Numbered from the stretch's first letter, positions 1-6,294 are shown. The stretch is 7,382 nt of DNA from Candidatus Thiosymbion ectosymbiont of Robbea hypermnestra (GCA_020443945.1 JAIZWN010000053.1:1-7382), one strand, 5' to 3'. Numbers and translations are program-made. Notes: generated by a model from the letters alone, not told the origin.

Positions 1-163
1 CTGCGTCGTTGCGCGAGCTTGAAAGAGGGCTGGCTATTCCTGCGCTCGCGCGCCTCGCATCTGACCGCTTCTCGCCTCGCTGAGAATGCAAAATAAGGTG
101 ACATGGGGTACTGGAATGCTCGATTTTAATCGGGATGATTTGAAGACTCTATATAGGGGCATG
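1..163. other. non-coding left edge, possible repeat or mobile-element end
   Basis: No gene is recognised here. On the plus strand one frame is open from the window edge to a TAA at 94-96 (31 codons). Another frame is open from base 3 to a TGA near 81. Neither translation resembles a family I know, so this may be the tail of something lying to the left. Bases 88-115 resemble bases 5348-5374 (see repeat entries). The ppx stop codon lies at the right end. An inverted repeat around 122-133 (CGATT/AATCG) is too short and lacks a T-run, so I do not call it a terminator. Confidence 0.3.
88..115 (+). repeat. short dispersed motif, copy A
   Basis: The segment begins GCAAAATAAG, continues with TGACATGGGGTAC and ends at 115. 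It aligns to 5348-5374 in the same orientation with about 22 of 28 columns identical and one gap. The best-conserved core is TGGGGTAC. Both copies lie between genes. The function is unknown. It may be the boundary of a small mobile or REP-like element, but two diverged copies in one window are weak evidence. Confidence 0.3.
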
Positions 164-1684
164 TTATCCATATTCCAGCCCGATGTCCGCCGCCGCCAGG
201 CGTTCTGCCTCTTGTTCCAGCTCCAGGCGGGTCTGGGGGTGATGGGTCAGCCAGCCGTCGGGAAAGGTGAGCCGCAGCCGCTCGCCGTCCGGATTGAGCA
301 TGGGGTATGGCTTGGTGGTCGGGGAGCGACCACGGTGCAGCAGTACCGCCAGGCGCAGGATAACGCACAGGTGGCGCATGCCCTTGCGCACCGGCTTGGG
401 CAGGGTAAGGAATTCTTGATTCGGGAATTTGCGGCGGTGGCCGAGCACGAGTACCGCGAGGGCCGCCTGTTCTTGGCGCGTGAAGCCGGAGAGGTCGGCG
501 TTGCGCAGCAGGTAGGCGCCGTGCCTCTGGTATTGGCTGTGGCCGATCATGAGCCCGATTTCGTGCAGGCGGGCCGCCCAGCCCAGCATGCTCGGGTAAT
601 CGGGGTCTATGAGTCCCCAGGGCTGGGCGACTTGACCGTAGAAGGTGAGCGCGGTGACTTTGATGCGCTCAGCATGTTCTTCGTCGGTGTCGAAGCGCTG
701 GCACAGGGCGTTCACGGTGCGTTCGCGCACGTCTTCATGGCGGCTCCGGCCGATCATTTCGTAGATGAGGCCTTCGCGCAGGGCCTCTTGGGAGACCCGC
801 ATGTGCTCGACGCCGAGGGTGGTGAACACGGAGCGCAGCACGGCGACCCCCCCGGCGAATACCGGCCGGCGCTGTTCGGACAGGCCCTTGAGGTCGATGG
901 CGTCGATGGCGCCGCAGGCGATGAGGGCGTCGCGTAGCCGACTCAGGGCTTCCGCGGAGATGCCTTCCGTGGACCAGCCTTGGGCCTCTACCACGGTGGC
1001 GATTGCCCGGATGGTCCCGGAGCTGCCTACTGTTTGTTGCCAGCCGGAATGGCGGAAGCGCTCGCGCACCGGGCGGATCTCCAGGGCTCCCGCCAGCTCG
1101 GCCCGGTCCATGGCTTCGGCGGACAGGCGGCCGTCGGGAAACCGGCACCGCGACATGCTCACGCACCCCATTTCCAGGCTCTCGCGCAGCCGCGGGGTGA
1201 CTCCTTCTCCGACGATGAGTTCGGTGCTGCCGCCGCCGATATCCACTACCAGCCGCCGCTCGTCGCCGGCCGCCAGGCCGTTGGCCACGCCCAGGTAGAC
1301 CAGCCGCGCCTCCTCGCGCCCGGCGATTACGTCGATCGCGTGCCCGAGCGCCCGCTCCGCCTGTTCGAGAAAACCGGACTCGGGGTCGAGCTGGCGCAGG
1401 GTGTTGGTACCCACGGCGCGGACGTTCTCCGGCGCCATTCCGCGCAGGCGTTGGCCGAAGCGTTCCAGGCAGGCCAAGGCCCGCGCGACCACCGCGGGCA
1501 GTAGTTGCTTATCGTCCGTGAGGCCTTCGCCGAGGCGCACCATTTCCTTGAGGCGGTCGATGACCTGAAGGTCGCCGTCGGCGACCCGGGCGACGATCAT
1601 GTGGAAGCTGTTGGAGCCGAGATCGACGGCCGCCACCGTATCCGGCGGGGACGATCCCGTGCTCGGGGGGGACCAGGAAGCCAT
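164..1684 (-). CDS. ppx: exopolyphosphatase (Ppx/GppA family)
   Basis: This is a 506-residue cytosolic enzyme of the ASKHA fold that removes terminal phosphate from inorganic polyphosphate. The close relative GppA hydrolyses pppGpp. The N-terminal phosphate-binding motif AAVDLGSNSFHMIVARV is at about residues 18-34. The segment VGTNTLRQ is at about 91-98. AGREEARLVYLG follows, with Glu125 matching the catalytic Glu121 of E. coli PPX by position. VVDIGGGSTELIVG (about 146-159) is the second phosphate loop. The C-terminal part carries an HD-like helical domain with LHEIG and a following Q-R-H-G-A-Y-L-L. Length is close to E. coli PPX (513). The ATG at 1684 is preferred because its short leader matches E. 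coli PPX and a GGAAA lies about 7-8 bases upstream. A GTG at 1753 would add 23 residues with no family support. parC lies 109 bp upstream in the same direction. No ppk is visible. Ppx rather than GppA is judged from the length and the second domain. Confidence 0.93.
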   Translation of the reverse strand: MASWSPPSTGSSPPDTVAAVDLGSNSFHMIVARVADGDLQVIDRLKEMVRLGEGLTDDKQLLPAVVARALACLERFGQRLRGMAPENVRAVGTNTLRQLDPESGFLEQAERALGHAIDVIAGREEARLVYLGVANGLAAGDERRLVVDIGGGSTELIVGEGVTPRLRESLEMGCVSMSRCRFPDGRLSAEAMDRAELAGALEIRPVRERFRHSGWQQTVGSSGTIRAIATVVEAQGWSTEGISAEALSRLRDALIACGAIDAIDLKGLSEQRRPVFAGGVAVLRSVFTTLGVEHMRVSQEALREGLIYEMIGRSRHEDVRERTVNALCQRFDTDEEHAERIKVTALTFYGQVAQPWGLIDPDYPSMLGWAARLHEIGLMIGHSQYQRHGAYLLRNADLSGFTRQEQAALAVLVLGHRRKFPNQEFLTLPKPVRKGMRHLCVILRLAVLLHRGRSPTTKPYPMLNPDGERLRLTFPDGWLTHHPQTRLELEQEAERLAAADIGLEYG

Positions 1685-1793
1685 AAGCCGTTTCCGATGC
1701 CAAACGCCGGGGCATGGTACCAAAAGCCGTCGGCTTCGGTATCCCCGCAACACCAGTACCCCTACGGCCTATCCGGTGACGGGCCCCGCCGAG

Positions 1794-4043
1794 TCAAGCG
1801 ATCTCCAGCGCCTCGACCCGCTGGAAGCCCCGGGGCAAGAGCCTGCCGCGCCGGCCCCGTTCCCCGTGATAGCGCTCCAGATCGGCCGGCTTGAGGGTGA
1901 AGCGGCGCTTCCCGGAACGGATGGCGAGCCCGGCGTTCTCGGGGATGACCGCCAGCGCGGCGACGTACTCCTCGCGCGCCTTGGCCCTGGCCGCCGGGAT
2001 GCCGATGATCTTGTTGCCCTTGCCCCGCGGCAGTTCGGGCAGCTCGGAGACGGGGTAGACCAACAGATGCCCGCCGGTGGTGACCGCCGCCAGCCGGTCG
2101 CTGTGCCGGTCCGGCACCGGCACCGGGGGCAGGACCCCGGCCCCCGGCGGCAGGGTGAGGACGGCCTTGCCGGCCTTGGGCTTGGCGTACAGGGCCTGCA
2201 GGGTGACGAGGAAGCCGTAACCGGCATCGGAGGCGAGCAGATATTCGGCCTCGGGCCCACCGCCGAGCACCGCCACGAAGTCGGCGCCCTTGGGCGGCGC
2301 GAGCCGTCCGGTCAGGGGCTCGCCCTGTCCCCGCGCCGAGGGCAGGGTGTGGGCCGGCAGCGAGTAGCCGCGGCCGGTGGCGTCGAGAAAGACCACGGGT
2401 TGATTGCTGCGCACCCGCGCGGCGGAGAGATAGGCGTCCCCCGCCTTGTAGCCCAGCCCCTCGGGGTCGAGCTCGTGGCCCTTGGCCGAGCGCACCCAGC
2501 CCCGCTCCGACAGGACCACCGTCACCGGCTCGCTGGGGGCGAGCTCGGTCTCGTCCAGGGCCAGGGCGACCTCGCGTTGCACCAGGGACGAGCGGCGCTC
2601 GTCGCCATACTTGTCCGCGTCCCGCCGGAGCTCCTCGCCGACGAGCTTCTTAAGCAGCCGCTCGCTGTCGAGAAGCCCCTGCAACCGGTCGCGCTCCTCG
2701 GCCAGGGCATCCTGTTCGGCCCGGAGCTTCACCTCCTCCAGCCGGGCGAGCTGGCGCAGGCGGGTATCCAGGATATATTCGGCCTGGACCTCCGTAAGCG
2801 CGAAGCGGGTCATGAGCACCGCTTTGGGCTCATCCTCGGTACGGATGATGCGGATCACCTCGTCGAGATCGAGAAAGGCGATTAAGAGGCCCGCCAACAG
2901 ATGCAGGCGATTTTGCACCTTGCGCAGCCGATGCTCCAGCCGGCGGCGCACCGTCTCGGTGCGATAGCCGAGCCACTCCACCAGGACCTCCCGCAGATTC
3001 ATGACCCGCGGCCGACCATCGCGCCCGATCACATTCATATTGACCCGGTAGCTACGCTCCAGGTCGGTCGTGGCGAACAGGTGGGACATGAGCCGCTCTA
3101 CATCCACCCGGTGCGAGCGCGGGACCATGACCAGCCGGGTCGGGGACTCGTGATCGGACTCGTCCCGCAGATCCTCGACCATGGGCAGCTTCTTGGCCTG
3201 CATCTGCTGCGCCACCTGCTCCAGGATGCGGTTGCCCGAAACCTGATAGGGCAGGGCGGTAATCACGATATCCCCCTGCTCCAGCTCATAGCGGGCACGC
3301 AGCCGGATACTACCGGTGCCGCTCTCATAGAGACGCGCGAGCTCCGCCGGTGGGGTCACGATCTCCGCCGCGGTCGGATAATCGGGACCCGGTACATGCG
3401 CCATCAGCTCCGCCACCGTCGCGTCCGGGTGCGCGAGCAGATGGATACAGGCCGCGGCCACCTCCCGCAGATTGTGCGACGGGATATCCGTAGCCATGCC
3501 GACGGCAATGCCCGTGGCGCCGTTGAGCAGCAGATTCGGCAGACGCGCCGGCAACAGCCTGGGCTCCTCCAGGGTGCCATCGAAATTGGGTTGCCAATCC
3601 ACCGTGCCCTGCCCCACCTCGGCCAGCAGGACCTCGGCGTAAGGCGCCAGGCGCGCCTCCGTATAGCGCATGGCGGCGAAGGATTTGGGATCATCCGAGG
3701 AGCCCCAGTTACCCTGACCATCGATCAGCGGATAACGATAGGAAAACCCCTGGGCCATCAGTACCATGGCCTCGTAGCAAGCGGTATCCCCGTGGGGGTG
3801 GAACTTGCCCAGCACATCACCCACGGTGCGGGCGGACTTCTTGAACTTGGCGGTCGCCGCCAGCCCCAGCTCCGACATGGCATAAAGAATGCGCCGCTGG
3901 ACCGGCTTGAGACCATCCCCCACATGGGGCAGGGCCCGGTCCAGGATCACATACATGGAATAATCCAGGTAAGCCCGCTCGCTGAACACATGGAGCGGCA
4001 TCCGCTCCAGGCCCTCGTGATTATCGGCAGATACATCCGTCAT
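1794..4043 (-). CDS. parC: DNA topoisomerase IV subunit A
   Basis: This is the DNA-cleaving A subunit of topoisomerase IV, which with ParE decatenates daughter chromosomes using ATP. From the ATG at 4043 it has 749 residues (E. coli ParC 752). The opening ERAYLDYSMYVILDRALPHV and GDGLKPVQRRILYAM are typical. HPHGDTACYEAMV is the quinolone-determining region. The catalytic tyrosine is Tyr127 in AAMRYTEARL. IRLRARYELEQGDIVITALP marks the later breakage-reunion domain, a charged coiled-coil region follows at about 430-470, and the rest is a beta-pinwheel with PRGKGNKIIGI. That motif and the absence of a clear GyrA box favour ParC over GyrA. A GTG at 4058 would add five residues. Both starts have purine-rich sequence upstream, and GGAA six bases before the ATG makes me prefer the ATG. 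parE is not adjacent. The threonine at the usual Ser80 position is discussed in findings. Confidence 0.96.
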   Translation of the reverse strand: MTDVSADNHEGLERMPLHVFSERAYLDYSMYVILDRALPHVGDGLKPVQRRILYAMSELGLAATAKFKKSARTVGDVLGKFHPHGDTACYEAMVLMAQGFSYRYPLIDGQGNWGSSDDPKSFAAMRYTEARLAPYAEVLLAEVGQGTVDWQPNFDGTLEEPRLLPARLPNLLLNGATGIAVGMATDIPSHNLREVAAACIHLLAHPDATVAELMAHVPGPDYPTAAEIVTPPAELARLYESGTGSIRLRARYELEQGDIVITALPYQVSGNRILEQVAQQMQAKKLPMVEDLRDESDHESPTRLVMVPRSHRVDVERLMSHLFATTDLERSYRVNMNVIGRDGRPRVMNLREVLVEWLGYRTETVRRRLEHRLRKVQNRLHLLAGLLIAFLDLDEVIRIIRTEDEPKAVLMTRFALTEVQAEYILDTRLRQLARLEEVKLRAEQDALAEERDRLQGLLDSERLLKKLVGEELRRDADKYGDERRSSLVQREVALALDETELAPSEPVTVVLSERGWVRSAKGHELDPEGLGYKAGDAYLSAARVRSNQPVVFLDATGRGYSLPAHTLPSARGQGEPLTGRLAPPKGADFVAVLGGGPEAEYLLASDAGYGFLVTLQALYAKPKAGKAVLTLPPGAGVLPPVPVPDRHSDRLAAVTTGGHLLVYPVSELPELPRGKGNKIIGIPAARAKAREEYVAALAVIPENAGLAIRSGKRRFTLKPADLERYHGERGRRGRLLPRGFQRVEALEIA

Positions 4044-4113
4044 GCGCGGTTCCGGCACATCATCTTTTCTCGTTTGCCGCGTGGGAACGAGCGATTCTCA
4101 GCAGGCCTCCAGC

Positions 4114-4130
4114 GGTCCGCGTAGCGGACC
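4114..4130. repeat. short perfect hairpin
   Basis: GGTCCGC and GCGGACC form a perfect 7-bp inverted repeat around the loop GTA. The centre reads GCGTAGCG, the same string found in the loop region of the palindrome at 4250-4279, so it may be a diverged relative of that family. It lies about 70 bp upstream of parC on the parC template side. There is no T-run on either side, so a terminator role is unlikely. Confidence 0.5.
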
Positions 4131-4156
4131 CGACAAATCCGAAGCCTCGGACCAAC

Positions 4157-4187
4157 GGACAGGCACGCTCCGCTTTGCCTATCCTAC
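4157..4187 (-). repeat. palindromic REP-like repeat, copy 1 (minus orientation)
   Basis: Read on the minus strand it starts GTAGGATAGGCAAAGCG and continues GAGCGTGCCTGTCC. The arms GGATAGGCA and TGCCTGTCC pair over 9 bp with one G-T wobble, leaving a loop of AAGCGGAGCG. The same plan (GTAGG lead, arm, AAGCGnAGCG loop, arm) is present in the copies at 4250 and 6295. It is the most diverged of the three and opposite in orientation to the copy at 4250. Confidence 0.6.
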
Positions 4188-4249
4188 CAGCTTGGCCGCC
4201 GGAGCGGCCACGTCGGCGTTCCTGCCCGCTGGAACGTGGGAACAAGGAC

Positions 4250-4279
4250 GTAGGGTGGGAAAGCGTAGCGCATCCCGCC
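4250..4279 (+). repeat. palindromic REP-like repeat, copy 2
   Basis: This 30-bp element matches 6295-6324 at 28 of 30 positions, differing at 4256 (T for C) and 4265 (G for A). The arms GGTGGGA and TCCCGCC pair over 7 bp with one wobble, and an inner GCG/CGC pair closes a TAG loop. It sits immediately left of the antitoxin relic, about where that gene's first codons would have been, so insertion or recombination here may have removed the original start. Confidence 0.75.
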
Positions 4280-4282
4280 TCT

Positions 4283-4434
4283 CCAGCTAAAACGGTCGAG
4301 GAGCTGGCATTGGACCTCGACCCAAAATGTCGCACACACTTGCCGGTCTGCTGACTGAGGGTCTCAATAACGCCGGATCGGTAGATAAGGCGGAAATCGA
4401 ACGGCTCCGGCTCACAGGGACGAAGGATCGCTAA
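4283..4434 (+). pseudogene. decayed antitoxin relic (addiction-module-component type)
   Basis: Two frames joined near 4337-4341 give a protein resembling the short TIGR02574/PF09720-type antitoxins. The first frame reads PAKTVEELALDLDPKCRTH (4283-4339) and then runs into TGA at 4352-4354. The other frame continues LAGLLTEGLNNAGSV and DKAEIERLRLTGTKDR, ending at TAA 4432-4434. One missing base in the CACACACTT stretch would account for the break. The family pattern, a hydrophobic helix, then R-x-x-L-A-x-x-L-L, a linker and an E-I-E-x-L-W helix, is recognisable. The usual Trp is Arg here, and the frame ends before the family's C-terminal helix is complete. No start codon or RBS is visible, because the palindromic repeat abuts the 5' side. 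No toxin partner remains downstream. An ATG at 4327 could in principle express a 35-residue remnant. The family assignment is by eye. Confidence 0.5.
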
Positions 4435-4451
4435 GGTGAGTAAATTATGCT

Positions 4452-4473
4452 AGCCTATGCCCAGGCATAGGCT
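4452..4473. repeat. perfect 10-bp dyad
   Basis: AGCCTATGCC and GGCATAGGCT are perfect inverted copies separated by two bases (CA). A further half copy, GGCATAGGG, follows at 4486-4494. As RNA it would form a stem of about 9 bp with a 4-base loop. As DNA it looks like a binding site for a dimeric protein. It lies about 170 bp upstream of vapB, which is rather far for a VapBC autoregulation operator, and has no T-run. Confidence 0.55.
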
Positions 4474-4474
4474 G

Positions 4475-4623
4475 AGGGCCTGTCTGGCATAGGGTTGTGT
4501 CTACCGCGGAACCGAGGAGGCCGGTCGGCTCTTTCGCTCGATTTCGTCGAACAAGCCCGCTGTCGAATCGATCGAGCGCAACATCTGCCTTCGGGTTACA
4601 AATGCGTAAGCCGGACAGGCTCT
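4475..4623. mobile_element. possible MITE-like segment with imperfect terminal inverted repeats
   Basis: The 17-bp ends AGGGCCTGTCTGGCATA (4475-4491) and, inverted, TAAGCCGGACAGGCTCT (4607-4623) match at 14 of 17 positions. Inside is a further inverted repeat: CGCTCGATTTCG (4535-4546) pairs with 4564-4578 over 12 bp, with a 3-base bulge. Size (about 149 bp), structure and absence of a gene fit a miniature inverted-repeat element. I see no target-site duplication at the edges and cannot name a parent IS. It ends 20 bp before the vapB start, so it may have replaced or supplied the vapB promoter. Confidence 0.35.
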
Positions 4624-4642
4624 GCAACAGGGGGATAAGGAT

Positions 4643-4879
4643 ATGATGCACACCGAACGCCATGTCCGATTATTCAAAAACGGTCGAAACCAGGCATTAC
4701 GGATTCCGCGCGACTACGAGTTGCCGGGAAACCAAGCCAGCATCCGCAAGGAAGGGGAGCGACTGATCGTGGAACCCGTCGCGCGTTTGTCCTTGCTTGC
4801 GGTACTCGCCACGCTCGAGCCCTTGAACGAAGACTTTCCAGTGCTCGATGACCCGCCTCCCGCGGACCTGGCCTTGTGA
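4643..4879 (+). CDS. vapB: VapB-type antitoxin (SpoVT/AbrB-like DNA-binding)
   Basis: This is a 78-residue antitoxin of a type II toxin-antitoxin pair. It binds and neutralises the PIN toxin encoded next and represses the shared promoter as a complex. Residues 8-50 form a swapped-hairpin AbrB-like domain with the typical VRLFKNGRNQALRIPRDYEL and a following IRKEGERLIVEP. The C-terminal part, ending NEDFPVLDDPPPADLAL, is the acidic, proline-rich tail that in this family wraps around the toxin. Two adjacent ATGs (4643 and 4646) are possible. AGGGGGA is spaced 7 bases from the first and AAGG 5 bases from the second. vapC follows in the same direction, with starts that either overlap or lie 10 bases downstream. 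Family assignment is confident. The subfamily and cognate partner are inferred from adjacency. Confidence 0.88.
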   Translation: MMHTERHVRLFKNGRNQALRIPRDYELPGNQASIRKEGERLIVEPVARLSLLAVLATLEPLNEDFPVLDDPPPADLAL

Positions 4880-4889
4880 GTCCCTTGTC

Positions 4890-5312
4890 GTGGAAGGAAA
4901 ACGGTATCTCCTCGACACCGACATTTTGTCCGATCTCGTGCGCAACCCCAGGGGGTTGATTGCCCAGCGGATCGAGACCGTTGGTGAGGCAACCGTCTGC
5001 ACCAGTCTCGTCGTCAGCGCGGAGCTGCGCTTCGGCGCGTGCAAGAAGGGATCGAGACGGCTGTCGTCACAGCTCGAAGCGGTGCTGTCGGCGTTGGACA
5101 TTCTTCCGTTGGAAGCGCCCATCGACGAGTGTTACGCAGGGTTGCGATTCGCCTTGGAGCGCTCGGGTACACCCATTGGCGGCAACGACATGCTCATTGC
5201 CGCCCATGCCCTGGCGCTCGATCTGATTCTGATCACCGCAAACGAGCGGGAATTCTCCCGCGTACCGGGTCTGTCCGTGGAAAACTGGCTCAGACCCAAG
5301 AATCCGCATTGA
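4890..5312 (+). CDS. vapC: VapC-type PIN-domain toxin ribonuclease
   Basis: This is a 140-residue single PIN domain of the VapC/FitB group. Such toxins are Mg2+-dependent endoribonucleases that cut tRNA or rRNA and block translation when not held by VapB. Acidic residues match the family: Asp9 in RYLLDTDILSDLVRNP, Glu45 in VSAELRFGA and Asp100 in GGNDMLIAAHAL. The C-terminal ITANEREFSRVPGLSVENW is a typical family ending. All the expected catalytic positions appear present, so it looks active. The start is uncertain. The GTG at 4890, 10 bases past the vapB stop, gives the N-terminus expected for the family. An in-frame ATG at 4848 would overlap vapB by 32 bp and add 14 residues unlike the family. 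Neither start has a strong ribosome-binding site, which fits translational coupling to vapB. Confidence 0.88.
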   Translation: MEGKRYLLDTDILSDLVRNPRGLIAQRIETVGEATVCTSLVVSAELRFGACKKGSRRLSSQLEAVLSALDILPLEAPIDECYAGLRFALERSGTPIGGNDMLIAAHALALDLILITANEREFSRVPGLSVENWLRPKNPH

Positions 5313-5347
5313 CCGGATTTACGATCCCGAAGCCACAAGGCGTTCCC

Positions 5348-5374
5348 GCAAATTAAGTGAGGTGGGGTACCAGA
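5348..5374 (+). repeat. short dispersed motif, copy B
   Basis: This segment starts GCAAATTAAG, continues TGAGGTGGGGTAC and resembles 88-115 in the same orientation. It lies in the 71-bp convergent gap between the vapC stop and the protease stop. There is no hairpin followed by a T-run, so it does not look like a terminator for either gene. Confidence 0.3.
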
Positions 5375-5383
5375 CAAGGCGGA

Positions 5384-6202
5384 CTATCGGCGTGATTTCG
5401 CCCGTCTGTATTCCTGCAGTGCCTTGGGCATCTGGCGCCTGAGCTGGGCAATGCGGGTCCTATCGAGGGGGTGCGTTCGGAGAAACTCCGGTTGTTTGTC
5501 GCCGCGCTTGCGGTTGTGTCTCGAAAAGCGTTGCCAGAACGCGATGGCTTCTTGTGGATCGTAACCGGCCCGGGCCATATAGGACAGGCCCAGATGATCG
5601 GCCTCCGACTCCTGGGTGCGCGAGTAGGGAAGCAGGACGCCGACCCGCGTCCCCAGACTGTAGGCCTGCATGACCAAGTCATGGGCGGTCTGGGATTTCC
5701 CTCCCAGCGCGCCGGACAATACCGAGCCCCCCACCTCGACCAGTTTGGATTGCGACATGCGTTCCCCGCCGTGGCGGGCGATCACGTGGGCGATCTCGTG
5801 GGCGATGACGGTAGCGAGCCCGGCCTCGTTCTTGGTGATCGGGAGCATGCCGGTATAGACGCCGACCTTACCTCCGGGCAGGGCAAAGGCGTTTACATTG
5901 TTCGGATCCCTAAACAGCACGAACTCCCATTTGGCGTGGCGTACTTCTTTGGGGTGGCGTAATTCTACTGCCGAGGCAATCCGCTTGCCGACCCGTCGCA
6001 GCCGCTTCACTTGGGCCCCTTGTTTGACGATGGGTTCCTTGCGTTTCATTTCCTGAAACGCCTGAAACCCCATCCGGGCCTCCTGGGCCGGGTCGATCAG
6101 CAAGAGCTGCGGGCGGCCGGTCCCCGGTACCGTCGTGCAGGCGGTAAGAATTGCAACCGCTGCCGCGGTTAGCAGAAACATGAAAGGCCTCAAGATACGC
6201 AT
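5384..6202 (-). CDS. M48-family zinc metalloprotease, lipoprotein (LoiP/YcaL-like)
   Basis: This is a 272-residue predicted periplasmic, lipid-anchored protease. Residues 1-21 are a lipoprotein signal peptide (basic MRILR, hydrophobic core, lipobox LTAC). Cys22 would be acylated, and the following Thr-Thr rather than Asp suggests the outer membrane. The zinc site is HEIAH (His135, Glu136, His139) with a third ligand expected at Glu198 in QESEADHLG. ALPGGKVGVYTGML (107-120) is the family's conserved strand before the active site. THPLDRTRIAQL (243-254) near the end matches the C-terminal His-Pro element of M48 lipoproteins. Relatives (LoiP, YcaL, BepA) degrade or help assemble outer-membrane proteins. 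There are no TPR repeats, so it resembles LoiP/YcaL more than BepA. An AGGAGG lies 10 bases before the ATG. The gene is monocistronic, converging on vapC and divergent from rnpB. Confidence 0.92.
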   Translation of the reverse strand: MRILRPFMFLLTAAAVAILTACTTVPGTGRPQLLLIDPAQEARMGFQAFQEMKRKEPIVKQGAQVKRLRRVGKRIASAVELRHPKEVRHAKWEFVLFRDPNNVNAFALPGGKVGVYTGMLPITKNEAGLATVIAHEIAHVIARHGGERMSQSKLVEVGGSVLSGALGGKSQTAHDLVMQAYSLGTRVGVLLPYSRTQESEADHLGLSYMARAGYDPQEAIAFWQRFSRHNRKRGDKQPEFLRTHPLDRTRIAQLRRQMPKALQEYRRAKSRR

Positions 6203-6212
6203 GGTCCTGTTT

Positions 6213-6218
6213 CCTCCT
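6213..6218 (-). promoter_or_regulatory. Shine-Dalgarno of the M48 protease gene
   Basis: On the minus strand AGGAGG lies 10 bases before the ATG at 6202. It is a full match to the anti-SD sequence and fixes this start over any other in-frame codon. Confidence 0.75.
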
Positions 6219-6294
6219 GTCAGTCGCGATCCGCTTGCCCTTTAAGGATACGCCCATTGCCCTGAGTAGGGCCAGATTCACGGGGCAAGTCCAG

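Larger units (their letters stand above)
4059..4642. other. gene-poor accessory spacer between parC and vapB
   Basis: This 584-bp stretch has no intact gene. In order it contains a GC-rich hairpin (4114-4130), a palindromic repeat in minus orientation (4157-4187), a related one in plus orientation (4250-4279), a frameshifted antitoxin relic (about 4283-4434), a 10+10-bp dyad (4452-4473) and a segment with imperfect terminal inverted repeats (4475-4623). Two GTGGGAAC boxes (4081-4088 and 4237-4244) are an additional short direct repeat. The open frames crossing it are translations of repeats and do not look like proteins. The promoters of parC (minus) and vapB (plus) should lie at its two ends, but I could not identify a convincing -35/-10 pair for either. 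Confidence 0.6.

Noticed and set aside
86..937. 283-residue plus-strand open frame opposite ppx
   Set aside because: It is antisense to the HD-like region of ppx, has low-complexity Ala/Gly/Val/Gln content and has no recognisable motif.
1718..1741. Hairpin between parC and ppx as a possible terminator
   Set aside because: The stem (TACC/GGTA plus AAGCC/GGCTT with an internal mismatch) is short, no T-run follows it on the minus strand, and part of it could simply be 5' leader of ppx.
1599..2885. 428-residue plus-strand open frame opposite ppx and parC
   Set aside because: It is antisense to the strongly conserved parC and the start of ppx. Its Gly/Arg/Gln-rich composition comes from the third-position GC of the true genes, and no domain is recognisable.
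2901..4124. 407-residue plus-strand open frame opposite the N-terminal half of parC
   Set aside because: It is a mirror of parC codons (His/Gly/Arg-rich) with no family resemblance. The parC frame on the other strand contains all the catalytic motifs.
4114..4279. CRISPR-like array of repeats
   Set aside because: The repeats are palindromes of differing sequence in opposite orientation with irregular spacing. There are no uniform spacers and no cas genes.
4042..4335. Overlapping plus and minus open frames (82 and 91 residues) in the parC-vapB spacer
   Set aside because: They are translations of palindromic repeats and the antitoxin relic in the wrong frame, without a convincing RBS or domain.
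4445..4663. 72-residue minus-strand open frame upstream of vapB
   Set aside because: It crosses the dyad and the inverted-repeat segment, overlaps the vapB start and resembles no family. Its openness is explained by repeat sequence.
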